From assembly GCA_963785075.1 (NCBI GenBank), contig CAWATW010000008.1, positions 1-64,000 on the forward strand: a stretch of DNA of 64,000 bases. Direction: 5' to 3'. Each line of letters begins with the position of its first letter. The stretch's first letter is position 1. The notes beneath the pieces were generated by a model that was given only the letters and a program-made list of their open reading frames with translations, was not told the origin of the DNA and searched no databases. The position numbers and the translations under genes are program-made. Shown piece by piece: positions 55,256 to 64,000 of this stretch. Origin of the DNA: JAOUGY01 sp963785075 (GTDB lineage Bacteria; Actinomycetota; Acidimicrobiia; Spongiisociales; ZC4RG35).

Positions 55256-57445
55256 TCAGTCGCCGGGATCGCTCACGAGCCTGAAGGCGGCGAAGACGCC
55301 ATCGACACCTCTGAGGTCGGCGATGAGCTTCGCCACCATTCCCGGGTCCGAAAGCTCGATCTCGTAGCGCAGGATCGCCACGCGGTCGCGCCCGGTGACC
55401 GAAGATGAAGCGGTGATGTTGCCGCCGAGATCGGAGATCGCCGATGTCACGTCACGCAGCAATCGGGTGCGATCGAGAGCCTCGACCTGAACCCAGATCG
55501 TGAACGAGCCGACCCGCTCCGGCGCCCAGGACACCTCGACCATCCGTTCGCCGCTCGCGGAAGAGAGCGCGCTGATGTTCGTGCAGTCGCTGCGGTGTAC
55601 CGAAACTCCCCGGCCGATCGTCACGAACCCGACGATGGCGTCGCCCGGGACCGGTGCACAGCATCGGGCGATCCGTACGAGCATGTCGTCGAGACCCTCG
55701 ACGATCACGCCCGGACCGCCCGAGGAGTACTTGCGGGGACGAACCGGAGCCAGCAGATCGTCGTCGTCCACCTCGGGCCGGACCATACGAACGACCCTGT
55801 TGACGACGGCCTGTGCGGACACGTCGTTCTGACCCACGGCCGCCATCAGCCCGTCCACATCGAGCTTGTTGAAGTCCTGGGCGACATCTCCGAGCATCGA
55901 CTCCCGAACCGATGCTCCCAGGCCAAGGCCCTCCTTGCGAAGCAGAGCCATCACCTGCTCCCGCCCGTCGATGACGGCCTGGTCGCGCCGCTCCTTCAGG
56001 AACCACGCCTTGATCTTGGACTTCGCACGTGAAGTGATCACGAAGTTCAGCCAGTCCCGAGATGGGCCGGAGTCCTGGGACCGGGAAGTGATCACCTCCA
56101 CGATGTCTCCCGATTCGAGCCGGCTGGACAGCGGCACCAATCTGCCGTTCACCTTCGCACCGACACAGCGGTATCCGACCTCCGTGTGTACGGCGAACGC
56201 AAAGTCGACGGCGGTGGAGCCCCGCGGCATGTTCTTGACGTCGCCCATGGGGGTGAGCACGAACACCTCGTCCTGGTAGAGGTCCAGCTTCAGCTGCGCC
56301 AGGAACTCCTCGGGATCGGATGACTCGTCTTCGAGTGACGGGAGCTGATCGACCCAGTCGACATGGGTGGCTTCCGGACCTTCCTTGTAACGCCAGTGGG
56401 CGGCGACGCCGGACTCGGCCAACCGATGCATGTCCTCGGTGCGGATCTGAACCTCCAGCGGCTTGCCGTCGGGCCCCACGACCGTCGTGTGCAGGCTCTG
56501 ATAGAGATTGAACTTGGGCATTGCGATGTAGTCCTTGAACCGCCCCGAAATCGGCACCCAGCGTGCGTGGACGAGCCCGAGAGCTGCGTAGCACGACTGG
56601 ACCGAGTCGGCGATGATCCGGATTCCCATGAGGTCGTGGATGTCCTCGAACGGGCGGCCCGACTCGATCATCTTTCGGTAGATCGAGTAATGATGCTTGG
56701 GTCTTCCGGACACCACGGCCTCGATTCCGGAATCTCTGAGCATGGCGTCGACCTCGGTCATCACCTTCTCGAGGTACACCTCGCGCTGGGGCGCCCGCTC
56801 GGCGATCCTGGTCTCGATCTCGGCGAAGGGGCCGGGGTAGAGGATCCGGAAACACGAGTCCTCGAGCTCGTGCTTGATCTCCTGGACGCCGAGGCGATGG
56901 GCGAGCGGCACATATACGTCCAGCGTTTCGCCCGCAACCCGACGCTGTTTCTCGTCTCGCAGGGCTCCAACCGTCCGGATGTTGTGGAGCCGGTCGGCGA
57001 GCTTGATGATCAGGACCCGCAGGTCCTGGGCCATGGCGACCACCATCTTGCGGATCGTTGCGGCCTGAGCCTGCTCGCGTGTGTCGTACTGGATTCGATC
57101 GAGCTTCGTCACGCCATCGATCAGATAGGCGATCTCCTCGCCGAACTCCTCGGTGATCTGCTCGAGGGTGAGATCGGTGTCTTCGATCGTGTCGTGAAGC
57201 AGAGCCGCCGAGAGGGTGGCTGCGTCCATTCCGTATTCGGCGAGGATCGCCGTGACCGACAGCGGATGATGGATGTAGGGCTCGCCTGACTTGCGGACCT
57301 GACCTGCGTGCGCCCGATCGGCGACTGCGAACGACCGCCGGAGGAGTTCGGCGTCGCCGTCCCGGTGACGCGCGAGGAATGCTGTGACCACCTCGTGTTC
57401 GAGGCGCTCAGCGGGTTCCGTGTCAGTCGTATCGGAGGAGGGCAT
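55256..57445 (-). CDS. rel: Bifunctional (p)ppGpp synthetase/hydrolase Rel
   Basis: A 729-residue long RelA/SpoT homologue controlling the stringent response. The HD hydrolase domain (about 45-155) keeps its metal histidine and HDTIED. The synthetase domain (about 235-350) shows KHHYSIYRKM and GRFKDYIAMPKFNLYQSLHT; the RFKD motif is typical of bifunctional enzymes. TGS (about 395-455) and ACT (about 655-729) domains follow. Both active sites look intact. It overlaps apt by 23 bases. With no other RSH gene here, it probably handles both making and removing the alarmone. Confidence 0.95.
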   Translation of the reverse strand: MPSSDTTDTEPAERLEHEVVTAFLARHRDGDAELLRRSFAVADRAHAGQVRKSGEPYIHHPLSVTAILAEYGMDAATLSAALLHDTIEDTDLTLEQITEEFGEEIAYLIDGVTKLDRIQYDTREQAQAATIRKMVVAMAQDLRVLIIKLADRLHNIRTVGALRDEKQRRVAGETLDVYVPLAHRLGVQEIKHELEDSCFRILYPGPFAEIETRIAERAPQREVYLEKVMTEVDAMLRDSGIEAVVSGRPKHHYSIYRKMIESGRPFEDIHDLMGIRIIADSVQSCYAALGLVHARWVPISGRFKDYIAMPKFNLYQSLHTTVVGPDGKPLEVQIRTEDMHRLAESGVAAHWRYKEGPEATHVDWVDQLPSLEDESSDPEEFLAQLKLDLYQDEVFVLTPMGDVKNMPRGSTAVDFAFAVHTEVGYRCVGAKVNGRLVPLSSRLESGDIVEVITSRSQDSGPSRDWLNFVITSRAKSKIKAWFLKERRDQAVIDGREQVMALLRKEGLGLGASVRESMLGDVAQDFNKLDVDGLMAAVGQNDVSAQAVVNRVVRMVRPEVDDDDLLAPVRPRKYSSGGPGVIVEGLDDMLVRIARCCAPVPGDAIVGFVTIGRGVSVHRSDCTNISALSSASGERMVEVSWAPERVGSFTIWVQVEALDRTRLLRDVTSAISDLGGNITASSSVTGRDRVAILRYEIELSDPGMVAKLIADLRGVDGVFAAFRLVSDPGD

Positions 57446-57944
57446 GGTGGGACACCCCGTCCAGAGCTTCGATCCCGTTCAGAAACGCGAGTTCGATGAA
57501 GACCGAGAAGCCGACCACGTTGGCGTCGAGGCCGCGGAGCAACGCGATGGCAGCGGCGGCGGTTCCGCCTGTTGCGATCACGTCGTCGACGAGGAGCACC
57601 CGGTCTTCTGCGACCACTGCATCCGAGTGGATCTCAAGAGCATCCGTCCCGTACTCCAGTGCGTAGTCCTGGCGGCGCACCTCGTATGGGAGTTTCCCGG
57701 GCTTGCGAATGGGGACGAACCCGGCACCGAGCTTCTCGGCGACGGGCGCAGCCACCGTGAACCCCCGCGCCTCGATTCCGGCCACCTTCGTCACCCCGGC
57801 ATCGACGAACGGCGTACACATCGCTTCGATCAGGCTGGCGAACCCATCGCTGTCGGCCAGCACGGGCGTGATGTCGTAGAACAGGATGCCCGGCTTCGGG
57901 TAGTCGGGGATTTCTCGGATGAGCGATCGAAGATTGTCCACCAC
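57423..57944 (-). CDS. apt: Adenine phosphoribosyltransferase
   Basis: A 173-residue salvage enzyme that makes AMP from adenine and PRPP. The PRPP loop VLLVDDVIATGGTAAAAIAL is in the C-terminal half, and IPDYPKPGILFYDITPVLAD near the N-terminus is the family signature. It lies 6 bases after secF. secD-secF-apt-rel is the standard actinobacterial order. Confidence 0.95.
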   Translation of the reverse strand: MVDNLRSLIREIPDYPKPGILFYDITPVLADSDGFASLIEAMCTPFVDAGVTKVAGIEARGFTVAAPVAEKLGAGFVPIRKPGKLPYEVRRQDYALEYGTDALEIHSDAVVAEDRVLLVDDVIATGGTAAAAIALLRGLDANVVGFSVFIELAFLNGIEALDGVSHHALLRYD

Positions 57945-57950
57945 AGGATC

Positions 57951-58997
57951 CTACCGGCCTCCCCGCGGTGGCCGGGGCGGCCGCTGCTGGCGGCTCCCGC
58001 CACTCGGCGGCCTTCTCGGTCCCGCGGTCTGGAGACGGGGTGCATAGGTCTCGCTCGGCCGCTTCTCCTTCTCCCGCTTGGGGGTTCCCACGGAGTCGTT
58101 CTTCTTCCATTCGGCCAGGAGCGGCGCTGCGACGAAGATCGACGAGTACGTGCCGATGGCGATCCCGACGAAGAGGGCCAGCGCAAAGTCACGGAGGCTG
58201 GCGGCCCCGAGCAGAAGCGAACCGACGAACAGCAGGCTTCCGACGGGCAGCAGGGAGGTGAGTGAGGTGTTGAGCGAGCGAACCAGCACCTGGTTCATGG
58301 ACCGGTTCACGACGTCAGGGTACGTATCGCCCTTCTCGGCTGTCTCAGCAGCCTCCGTCACCTTGTCGAAGACCACCACCGTGTCGTAGAGCGAGTAGCC
58401 AAGGATCGTGAGCAGCGCCACCACGGTCGCCGACGTGACCGAGAATCGGGTCAGCGCGTACACCCCCGTCGTGATGATGATGTCATGGGCGAGCGCGGCC
58501 AGCCCTGCCATCGCCATCTTCCACTGGAGTCGCCACGAGATGAAGATCGCCACCGCACCCAGGAACACGACCAGCGCGATGAGCGCCTGTCTGGCGAGCA
58601 GCGCTCCGAACCGTGGCTCCACCGCTTCGAGGGAGAGTTCGTCGCGGGGTGAGCCGGTGACGTCCGAGACCACCTGGCGCAGCTCTTCCTGACCGGCAGG
58701 ATCGAGCGGCACGGTCTCGACGCGGATCGCCTCTCCATCGTTGATCAGCTGAACGAGAGGATCGTCCTGGCCGATCGCCGCCAGGGCGTCTGTCATGGTC
58801 GTGACGTCCGCACCCGTGAGGTTCTGCGTTTGGATCGCTACCCCACCACGGAACTCGAGTCCCAGGTTCAAGTTGAAGACGATGAGGGCGACGACCGAGA
58901 TGGCCATTGCCACACCCGAGATCGTGTACCAAAGCCTGCGTCGACCGACGAAGTCGATCTGGGTACGTCCGTGGATCAGTCTCGAGAACCCGCTCAT
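57951..58997 (-). CDS. secF: Protein-export membrane protein SecF
   Basis: A 348-residue partner of SecD in proton-driven protein export by the Sec translocon. It has six membrane segments: the first at about 25-47, a periplasmic domain at 48-160, then five helices with LGYSLYDTVVVFDKV, the conserved cytoplasmic loop. The C-terminus is an unusual Arg/Pro/Gly-rich basic tail (about 320-348). The start overlaps the secD stop by 4 bases; the frame continues upstream inside secD without similarity. Confidence 0.95.
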   Translation of the reverse strand: MSGFSRLIHGRTQIDFVGRRRLWYTISGVAMAISVVALIVFNLNLGLEFRGGVAIQTQNLTGADVTTMTDALAAIGQDDPLVQLINDGEAIRVETVPLDPAGQEELRQVVSDVTGSPRDELSLEAVEPRFGALLARQALIALVVFLGAVAIFISWRLQWKMAMAGLAALAHDIIITTGVYALTRFSVTSATVVALLTILGYSLYDTVVVFDKVTEAAETAEKGDTYPDVVNRSMNQVLVRSLNTSLTSLLPVGSLLFVGSLLLGAASLRDFALALFVGIAIGTYSSIFVAAPLLAEWKKNDSVGTPKREKEKRPSETYAPRLQTAGPRRPPSGGSRQQRPPRPPRGGR

Positions 58998-60487
58998 GTC
59001 GCCTCCTCGCCACCGGCCGCGCCGGCAATCGTGAACCAGCCCCCGTCGCCGAGGGGCGACCGGGCCACGAGGTACGCGGCTCGCCTCGTGAACACCCGGG
59101 CCACCACGATGTCCAGCAGGGTGGCTATTCCGAGCGACAATGCAAACCCTTTGACGGGTCCCACCGCCAAGGCGTACAGCAAGCCTGCGGCCAGCAGCGA
59201 CACGGTGTCCGCCGTGAGGATGGTACGGAACGCTCCCTTGAAGCCATCGAGTGCAGCATCGACCACGGTCGAACCCTGCCGGACCTCGTCCTTGATCCGT
59301 TCGAAGTAGACGATGTAGCTGTCCGCGGTGATCCCGATCGAAACGATGACGCCGGTCACACCGGCCAGGGTGAGGGTGAGACCCGATGTCGCCCCGAAGA
59401 GCGAAAAGACGGCCACGAGGAGCGATCCGAACACCGTCAATCCGAGGATCGCCACCAGCCCCAATGATCGATAGAACACGAGCAGGAAAACGGCGACGAG
59501 CGCAAGCCCGGCGACTCCCGAGATCAGACCGATCTGAAGCGAGTCGGCACCGAGCGTGCCTGAGACCTGGTTGACATCCGACAGTGTGAAAGACACCGGG
59601 AGTGAGCCATATCGGAGCACCACTGCCAGGTCGCGAGCCTCTTGCTCCGACTCCTGGTCGGTTCCGACGGTGATCACTGCGCTCCCACCGGAGATCCCCT
59701 CGGGGCCGACATCGGTGGCGACGGGCGGAGCCGTCTGGATCTCGCCGTCGAGCACGATCGCGATCTGGCGCCTGGCATCGAAGTACGAGGTGGCCTGCCC
59801 GGTCATGCATGCGAAACGGTCGCCACCGTCGGGAGTGAGGTCGAGTTGGACCAGCCAGCTGTTGTTGAAGTTGGCGACCGCCTGGGACACCTGTGTGCCC
59901 TCCACGATCGCCGGTCCGAGATGCAACACCTGGCCCTCGAATGGAAGGTAGGTCTCACGGGTGGCGTCGTCGACGACGCTCACGCCCGTCGTCGGATCCA
60001 CATCAGGATCGGTGTCCTCGGGCGTCGTGCCCCCCGGCAACGCGTAACAGCGGGCGTAGTCCTCCGGTGTCACATGGTCTTCCGGAACCGTGCCACCGTC
60101 GGCGAGCGGTCCGACGTTCCCGACGGTCGCTCCGAGCACGGGGCGAAAAGACAAGGCGCCCGTCGTGCCGACGGCGTCGAGGGCACGCTGTTCATCGGTG
60201 ACGCCGGGCAACTGGACCAGCAGGTTGGGCGGCGAGAGTGCGGTACCACCCGAGGGAACGATGTCGGGCTCCTGCACCCCGCCGATCTCCTCGATGCGCC
60301 GCAGGATGATGTCCGCTGCCACCTCGAGCTTGTCGGTGTCGGTGCCATCCGGTGCAGTGAGCACCACCGAGATGCCTCCCTGCAGATCGAGGCCGAGCTT
60401 GGGAGTGGTGCCTGTACCGACCAATGCAGCGAGACCACCCCACGACAGCGCCAGCATCACGAGGATGCCGATCCACGGGCGCCTCAC
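58994..60487 (-). CDS. secD: Protein-export membrane protein SecD
   Basis: A 497-residue export protein with an N-terminal membrane segment (about 5-25), the motif LGLDLQGGISVVLTAPDG (32-49), a large periplasmic P1 domain, and five C-terminal helices with GISADSYIVYFERIK-type sequence (here GITADSYIVYFERIKDEVR). Length is within the family range. It lies one base after yajC. Confidence 0.95.
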   Translation of the reverse strand: MRRPWIGILVMLALSWGGLAALVGTGTTPKLGLDLQGGISVVLTAPDGTDTDKLEVAADIILRRIEEIGGVQEPDIVPSGGTALSPPNLLVQLPGVTDEQRALDAVGTTGALSFRPVLGATVGNVGPLADGGTVPEDHVTPEDYARCYALPGGTTPEDTDPDVDPTTGVSVVDDATRETYLPFEGQVLHLGPAIVEGTQVSQAVANFNNSWLVQLDLTPDGGDRFACMTGQATSYFDARRQIAIVLDGEIQTAPPVATDVGPEGISGGSAVITVGTDQESEQEARDLAVVLRYGSLPVSFTLSDVNQVSGTLGADSLQIGLISGVAGLALVAVFLLVFYRSLGLVAILGLTVFGSLLVAVFSLFGATSGLTLTLAGVTGVIVSIGITADSYIVYFERIKDEVRQGSTVVDAALDGFKGAFRTILTADTVSLLAAGLLYALAVGPVKGFALSLGIATLLDIVVARVFTRRAAYLVARSPLGDGGWFTIAGAAGGEEAT

Positions 60488-60488
60488 G

Positions 60489-60788
60489 TCAAGACTCGAT
60501 CTTGCCCGAGATGGCCCGCCGTTCGACGACCATGCGGCCGGATTCGATCTCGATGACCGCAGTCTCTTCGTCGAGTGAGATCACCCGGCCACGAATCCCG
60601 CCCGCCGTACGAACCTGATCACCCACCTCCAAGGCCTGTTGGAGCTGAGCCTGCTGTTTGCGCATCCGGCGCTGGGGAAGCGTGATGAGGAAGAGGAAAC
60701 CAACGGCGAGCAGCAGTGGAAGGAAGGCGGTGAGACCGCCACCACCGGTGGTTTCTGTTTGCTGCGCGAGCACGTACATCAACATCAT
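60489..60788 (-). CDS. yajC: Preprotein translocase subunit YajC
   Basis: A 99-residue small protein of the SecDF-YajC complex. One membrane helix (about 20-38, LTAFLPLLLAVGFLFLITLP) is followed by PQRRMRKQQAQLQQALEVGD and the motif VRTAGGIRGRVISLDEETAV, hallmarks of YajC. The start is uncertain: ATG codons at 60788, 60785 and 60779 or a GTG at 60812 are all in frame. It lies 28 bases after tgt. Confidence 0.92.
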   Translation of the reverse strand: MMLMYVLAQQTETTGGGGLTAFLPLLLAVGFLFLITLPQRRMRKQQAQLQQALEVGDQVRTAGGIRGRVISLDEETAVIEIESGRMVVERRAISGKIES

Positions 60789-60816
60789 GACTTTCGGGAC
60801 GGGGAACGGCACGAGC

Positions 60817-61941
60817 TTAGTGGATCGCCGGCGTTGCTCCTGCCCGGCGGCGCTCCAGGAACTCGCCGTGGTACTGGTCGAAGCGACCGGCGAGGATCGC
60901 CTCGCGCGCTCTGTCGAGCATCGCGATCGTGAACCACAGGTTGTGGATCGAGACGAGCCGGAAGACGCTCAACTCGCCGGTGGTGAGCAGGTGACGCAGG
61001 TAGGCGCGTGACACGGTCGAACAGGCATGGCAGCCACACTCGACGTCGAGCGGTCGCGGGTCACGTCTGTACGCCGCTCGCTTCAGGTTGTAGTCGCCGT
61101 CGGCCGTGAGAACCTTGCCGTGTCGAGCGAGGCGTGTGGGCCACACACAGTCGAACAGATCGGCGCCCCGTGCCACCGCGTCCATCACACCTTCGGGATC
61201 CCCGAGGCCCATGACGTAGCGCACCTTGTGCTCGGGCAGCTCCGGCATGGTCGTCTCGAGTGCCAGGTTGCGTTCCCGGGCCTCTTCCCCCACCGCCAGC
61301 CCTCCGATGCCAAAACCGGAGAACCCGAGCGCCGCCGTTTCGCGGGCGCTCCGCGCCCGCAAGTCCACATCGACACCTCCTTGGACGATCCCGAACAGAG
61401 CCTGGTCGGCTCTGGTGTGAGCCGCCAGGGCGCGCTCCGACCATCGCAGGGTTTGCTCCAGGGCCGTGGTCACGACCGACCGGGCATTTGGCAACCCCAC
61501 CAGGACATCGAACACCATCGCAATGTCGGCACCCAGCAGTTGCTGCACCCGCACCGATTCCTCGGGCGTGAGCCGAACGGTCGAGCCGTCATAGGTCGAC
61601 CGGAACGTGGCTCCGTCCTCGTCGATCTTCGGATCGAGCGAGAAGATCTGATACCCGCCCGAATCGGTGAGGATCGGGCCGTCCCATCCCATGAAGCCAT
61701 GCAACCCACCGAGCTCGTCCACGGTCTCGGCGCCTGGGCGCAGCATCAGGTGATAGGTGTTGGACAGCACCATCTGGGCTCCGACGCCCGAGAGATCGAG
61801 GGCGTCGAGCGCTTTGACCGAGGCCCTGGTGCCGACAGGCATGAAGGTTGGTGTGTCGACCGTGCCATGCGTGAGGGACAGCTGCCCGGCACGTGCGGCT
61901 CCCGACGTCGCCGCCGCCTTCCAGTTCGCTGCGTGGGTCAC
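60817..61941 (-). CDS. tgt: tRNA-guanine transglycosylase
   Basis: A 374-residue TIM-barrel enzyme that swaps guanine 34 for a queuosine precursor in GUN tRNAs. LTDSGGYQIFSL, GGLAVGE and DLFDCVWPTRLARHGKV are present, and the zinc site is CGCHAC...H at about 314-345. Two differences stand out: SGGYQ replaces SGGFQ, and the FDECT motif reads FDVLVG, so the cysteine that contacts preQ1 is replaced. That change may alter base choice. It overlaps no gene and lies 88 bases after queA, which makes the next step. Confidence 0.93.
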   Translation of the reverse strand: MTHAANWKAAATSGAARAGQLSLTHGTVDTPTFMPVGTRASVKALDALDLSGVGAQMVLSNTYHLMLRPGAETVDELGGLHGFMGWDGPILTDSGGYQIFSLDPKIDEDGATFRSTYDGSTVRLTPEESVRVQQLLGADIAMVFDVLVGLPNARSVVTTALEQTLRWSERALAAHTRADQALFGIVQGGVDVDLRARSARETAALGFSGFGIGGLAVGEEARERNLALETTMPELPEHKVRYVMGLGDPEGVMDAVARGADLFDCVWPTRLARHGKVLTADGDYNLKRAAYRRDPRPLDVECGCHACSTVSRAYLRHLLTTGELSVFRLVSIHNLWFTIAMLDRAREAILAGRFDQYHGEFLERRRAGATPAIH

Positions 61942-62029
61942 GCCGAAGGAGGCTACCGCCCCATGTCGAGGACCCGGCCGCCATCGACGTCGACCACGAA
62001 AAGCCGGGCTTCCACGCGCCCCGTCCGAC

Positions 62030-63043
62030 TCATGAGCGCTCGCAGAGCATGGCGTCGCCGAAGCTGAGAAATCGATATCCGCGGTCGATCGCCACCCGGT
62101 AGGCGTCTCTCCACCCCTCGCCCATGAACGCCTCCACGAGTACGAGGAGGCTCGATCGTGGAAGATGAAAGTTCGTGATCAACAGGTCGACGACGTTGAA
62201 CGTCGAACCGGGCGCCAGGAACAGGTCCGTGTCCCGCACGCCGGGCGCCACGCTGCCATCGGGCTCCGCAAACGTCTCGAGCGTGCGGACGACCGTCGTC
62301 CCGACGGCCACGACCCTTCCGCCCCGCTCCCGGCACGCCCTGATCGCCTCGGTCGTCGGGAGGTCGACCCTGCAGCGTTCTGTGTGCATGACGTGATCTT
62401 CCACCCGGTCGGTGGCGATGGGTCGGAACGTGGCCAGCCCGACCTCGAGATCGACCGATGCGATCTCGATTCCGGACGTGCGCAGACCCTCCACGAGCTG
62501 CGGCGTGAAGTGCAGGCCGGCCGTGGGCGCCGCCGCCGATCCAGGACGGTCGGCGAACACGGTCTGGTACCTGCCAGGATCATCGAGACGTGTAGTGATG
62601 TACGGCGGCAACGGCACCTCGCCCACCTTCTCGAGCTCGGCCTCGATGTCCTCGCCCCCGCCATGCAGAACCACTTTGGCGATGCCGTCCACCGGATCGG
62701 TGAGGACCCGACCGGTGACATCGCCGAAACGAAGGCGGGTTCCCGCCCGAAGGCGTCGGGCCGGCCGCACCATTGCCTCCCATGCATCGTCCGGGAATCG
62801 ACGAAGGAGCAGCAACTCGACGTTGCCGCCGGTCCCTTGCTTCTGCCCGTGAAGCCTGGCGGGCCGCACCCGCGTTCGGTTCACGACGAGCAGATCGCCG
62901 TGCTGCAGCAGATCTGGAAGCTGGGAGAACCGATGATCGGACAGATTGCGAGTGTCGAGCAGTCGAGAGGAGTGCCGTGGCTCGACCGGTGTCTGCGCAA
63001 TCCGTTCCTCCGGAAGGTGATAGTCGAAGGCAGAGGTGTCCAT
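62030..63043 (-). CDS. queA: S-adenosylmethionine:tRNA ribosyltransferase-isomerase
   Basis: A 337-residue enzyme that adds the cyclopentene-diol precursor from S-adenosylmethionine to preQ1-tRNA. FDYHLPEERIAQTP at the N-terminus, RRPARRLRAGTRL-like sequence, AAPTAGLHFTP and HTERCRVD are family signatures. I start at 63043 (MDTSAFDYHLPEE); upstream sequence overlaps ruvB. Its presence implies that preQ1 is used at some point, which fits uneasily with the changed TGT motif. No preQ1 synthesis genes (queCDEF) are in this window. Confidence 0.93.
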   Translation of the reverse strand: MDTSAFDYHLPEERIAQTPVEPRHSSRLLDTRNLSDHRFSQLPDLLQHGDLLVVNRTRVRPARLHGQKQGTGGNVELLLLRRFPDDAWEAMVRPARRLRAGTRLRFGDVTGRVLTDPVDGIAKVVLHGGGEDIEAELEKVGEVPLPPYITTRLDDPGRYQTVFADRPGSAAAPTAGLHFTPQLVEGLRTSGIEIASVDLEVGLATFRPIATDRVEDHVMHTERCRVDLPTTEAIRACRERGGRVVAVGTTVVRTLETFAEPDGSVAPGVRDTDLFLAPGSTFNVVDLLITNFHLPRSSLLVLVEAFMGEGWRDAYRVAIDRGYRFLSFGDAMLCERS

Positions 63044-63065
63044 GCCGACCGGAACGCTAGGCGAA

Positions 63066-64000
63066 TCAGTCGAGTTGAAACGCGGCCTGCGCCGATGTCG
63101 GAGGTTCCAACCCGAGGTGCCGGTAGGCCCCGGCCGTGGCAACCCGTCCGCGAGGCGTCCGCGCAAGGAGGCCGGCTTGGAGCAGGAACGGCTCATAGGC
63201 GTCTTCGACGGTCTCCGGTTCTTCCCCTACGGCGATCGCCAGCGTCCCCAGACCCACCGGTCCGCCCCCGAACTTGCGCACGACGGCATCGAGGATTGCC
63301 CTGTCGATCTTGTCGAGGCCCATCGGATCGATCTCGAACACATCCAGAGCGGCGTCGGCCACGATTCCATCGATGTGCCCATCTGCGCGGGCGATGGCGT
63401 AGTCCCTGACGCGAGCCAGCAGACGGTTGGCGATCCGGGCCGTACCCCTGCTCCGCTCTGCGATCTGGCGGGAGCCCGACTCATCGATGTCGACTCCCAA
63501 GATCGAGGCCGATCGGGCCACGATCCGTTGCAGGTCGTCATGGGTGTAATGGTCGATGCGCTCGACGATTCCGAAGCGATCGCGCAGCGGGGCGGCCACG
63601 GTTCCGATCCGCGTCGTGGCGCCGACCATCGTGAACTTCGCGAGGTCGAGCCGTATGGAGGTCGCCGCCGGGCCCTTGCCGAGCACGATGTCGAGCTCGA
63701 AGTCCTCCATCGCCGGATACAGCACCTCTTCCACGGCCCGGGGCACCCGGTGGATCTCATCGATGAAAAAGACGTCGCCGTCTTCCAGATTCGAGAGTAT
63801 GGCGGCGAGATCGCCCGGGCGTTCCAAGGCAGGCCCTGACGTCTTCTTGAACGCGGCGCCGAGCTCATTGGCGAGAATGCCGGCCAGCGATGTCTTGCCC
63901 AGTCCGGGCGGGCCGGAGAGCAGCACGTGGTCGAGCGGCTTTCCGAGGGCGCGGGACGCCTCGATCGATATCTGGAGGCGCTCCTTCACCTTGGCCTGAC
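63066..64000 (-). CDS. ruvB: Holliday junction helicase RuvB (5' end outside window)
   Basis: The last ~311 residues of the branch-migration motor that works with RuvA and RuvC. Walker A is GPPGLGKTS, Walker B FFIDEIHR, then TMVGATTRIGTVAAPLRDRFG with sensor 1. The C-terminal winged helix ends in GAYRHLGL. The frame stays open to position 64000; family members have about 30-40 more N-terminal residues, so the first in-frame ATG at 63989 is internal and the gene continues beyond the window. Confidence 0.95.
   Translation of the reverse strand, partial: QAKVKERLQISIEASRALGKPLDHVLLSGPPGLGKTSLAGILANELGAAFKKTSGPALERPGDLAAILSNLEDGDVFFIDEIHRVPRAVEEVLYPAMEDFELDIVLGKGPAATSIRLDLAKFTMVGATTRIGTVAAPLRDRFGIVERIDHYTHDDLQRIVARSASILGVDIDESGSRQIAERSRGTARIANRLLARVRDYAIARADGHIDGIVADAALDVFEIDPMGLDKIDRAILDAVVRKFGGGPVGLGTLAIAVGEEPETVEDAYEPFLLQAGLLARTPRGRVATAGAYRHLGLEPPTSAQAAFQLD

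Noticed and set aside
44815..57445. T-box or other riboswitches before alaS, aspS, hisS and metK
   Set aside because: The gaps before these genes are short or repeat-filled and show neither T-box nor SAM-riboswitch sequence.

Overview
This window is a 64 kb piece of a high-GC bacterial chromosome. It carries about 55 protein genes, the 5' end of a 23S rRNA gene and a complete 16S rRNA gene. Every gene but one lies on the minus strand, so transcription runs from position 64000 towards position 1. The gene set and order point to Actinomycetota: a mihF gene beside gmk, a helicase-dead type of PriA, a pyrR-pyrB-pyrC-carA-carB operon with a PyrR-binding RNA, alaS-ruvX-mltG-aroE, and infC-rpmI-rplT-tsnR-pheS-pheT. 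An early-branching class such as Acidimicrobiia is my guess, inferred from gene content only.

Layout in transcription order. (1) 64000-50810: ruvB (cut by the window edge), queA, tgt, yajC, secD, secF, apt, rel, a lone plus-strand coiled-coil gene, a metallo-beta-lactamase-fold hydrolase, hisS, aspS. (2) 50802-39916: rarA, a sugar dehydrogenase-like lipoprotein, a thioesterase, a small membrane protein, alaS, ruvX, mltG, aroE, a DUF4388 (PATAN) acidic protein, a prepilin peptidase; then aroC and aroB down to 37734. (3) 37659-34475: a TetR regulator with its own ABC-2 exporter, placed between aroB and efp. (4) 34329-19699: efp, nusB, the pyrimidine operon pyrR-pyrB-pyrC-carA-carB-pyrD-pyrF, mihF, gmk, a GNAT-like protein, rpoZ, coaBC, metK. 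(5) 19747-11354: priA, def, fmt, rpe, a response regulator with a GGDEF domain, ribD-ribE-ribBA-ribH. (6) 11158-2890: a leader terminator, infC, rpmI, rplT, an RNA methyltransferase gene, pheS, pheT, argF, mpg, tyrS. (7) 2889-1: rRNA promoter and leader, 16S, spacer, 23S.

Most of this is housekeeping: translation, protein export, (p)ppGpp control, pyrimidine, riboflavin and shikimate synthesis. Many neighbours overlap by 1 or 4 bases, which implies long translationally coupled operons. The control points that can be read are an rrn promoter, a PyrR-binding loop followed by a 17-codon leader ORF overlapping pyrR, a leader terminator before infC with a probable AUC start codon, a TetR promoter with an operator-like palindrome, and a motif shared upstream of def and pyrR.

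I found no mobile element, CRISPR array, tRNA gene or obvious novel defence or biosynthetic system. The least ordinary items are the infC and pyrR leaders, heptanucleotide repeat arrays in several intergenic gaps, the duplicated ABC-2 permease, the DUF4388-prepilin peptidase pair inside the shikimate cluster, and the single plus-strand coiled-coil gene.
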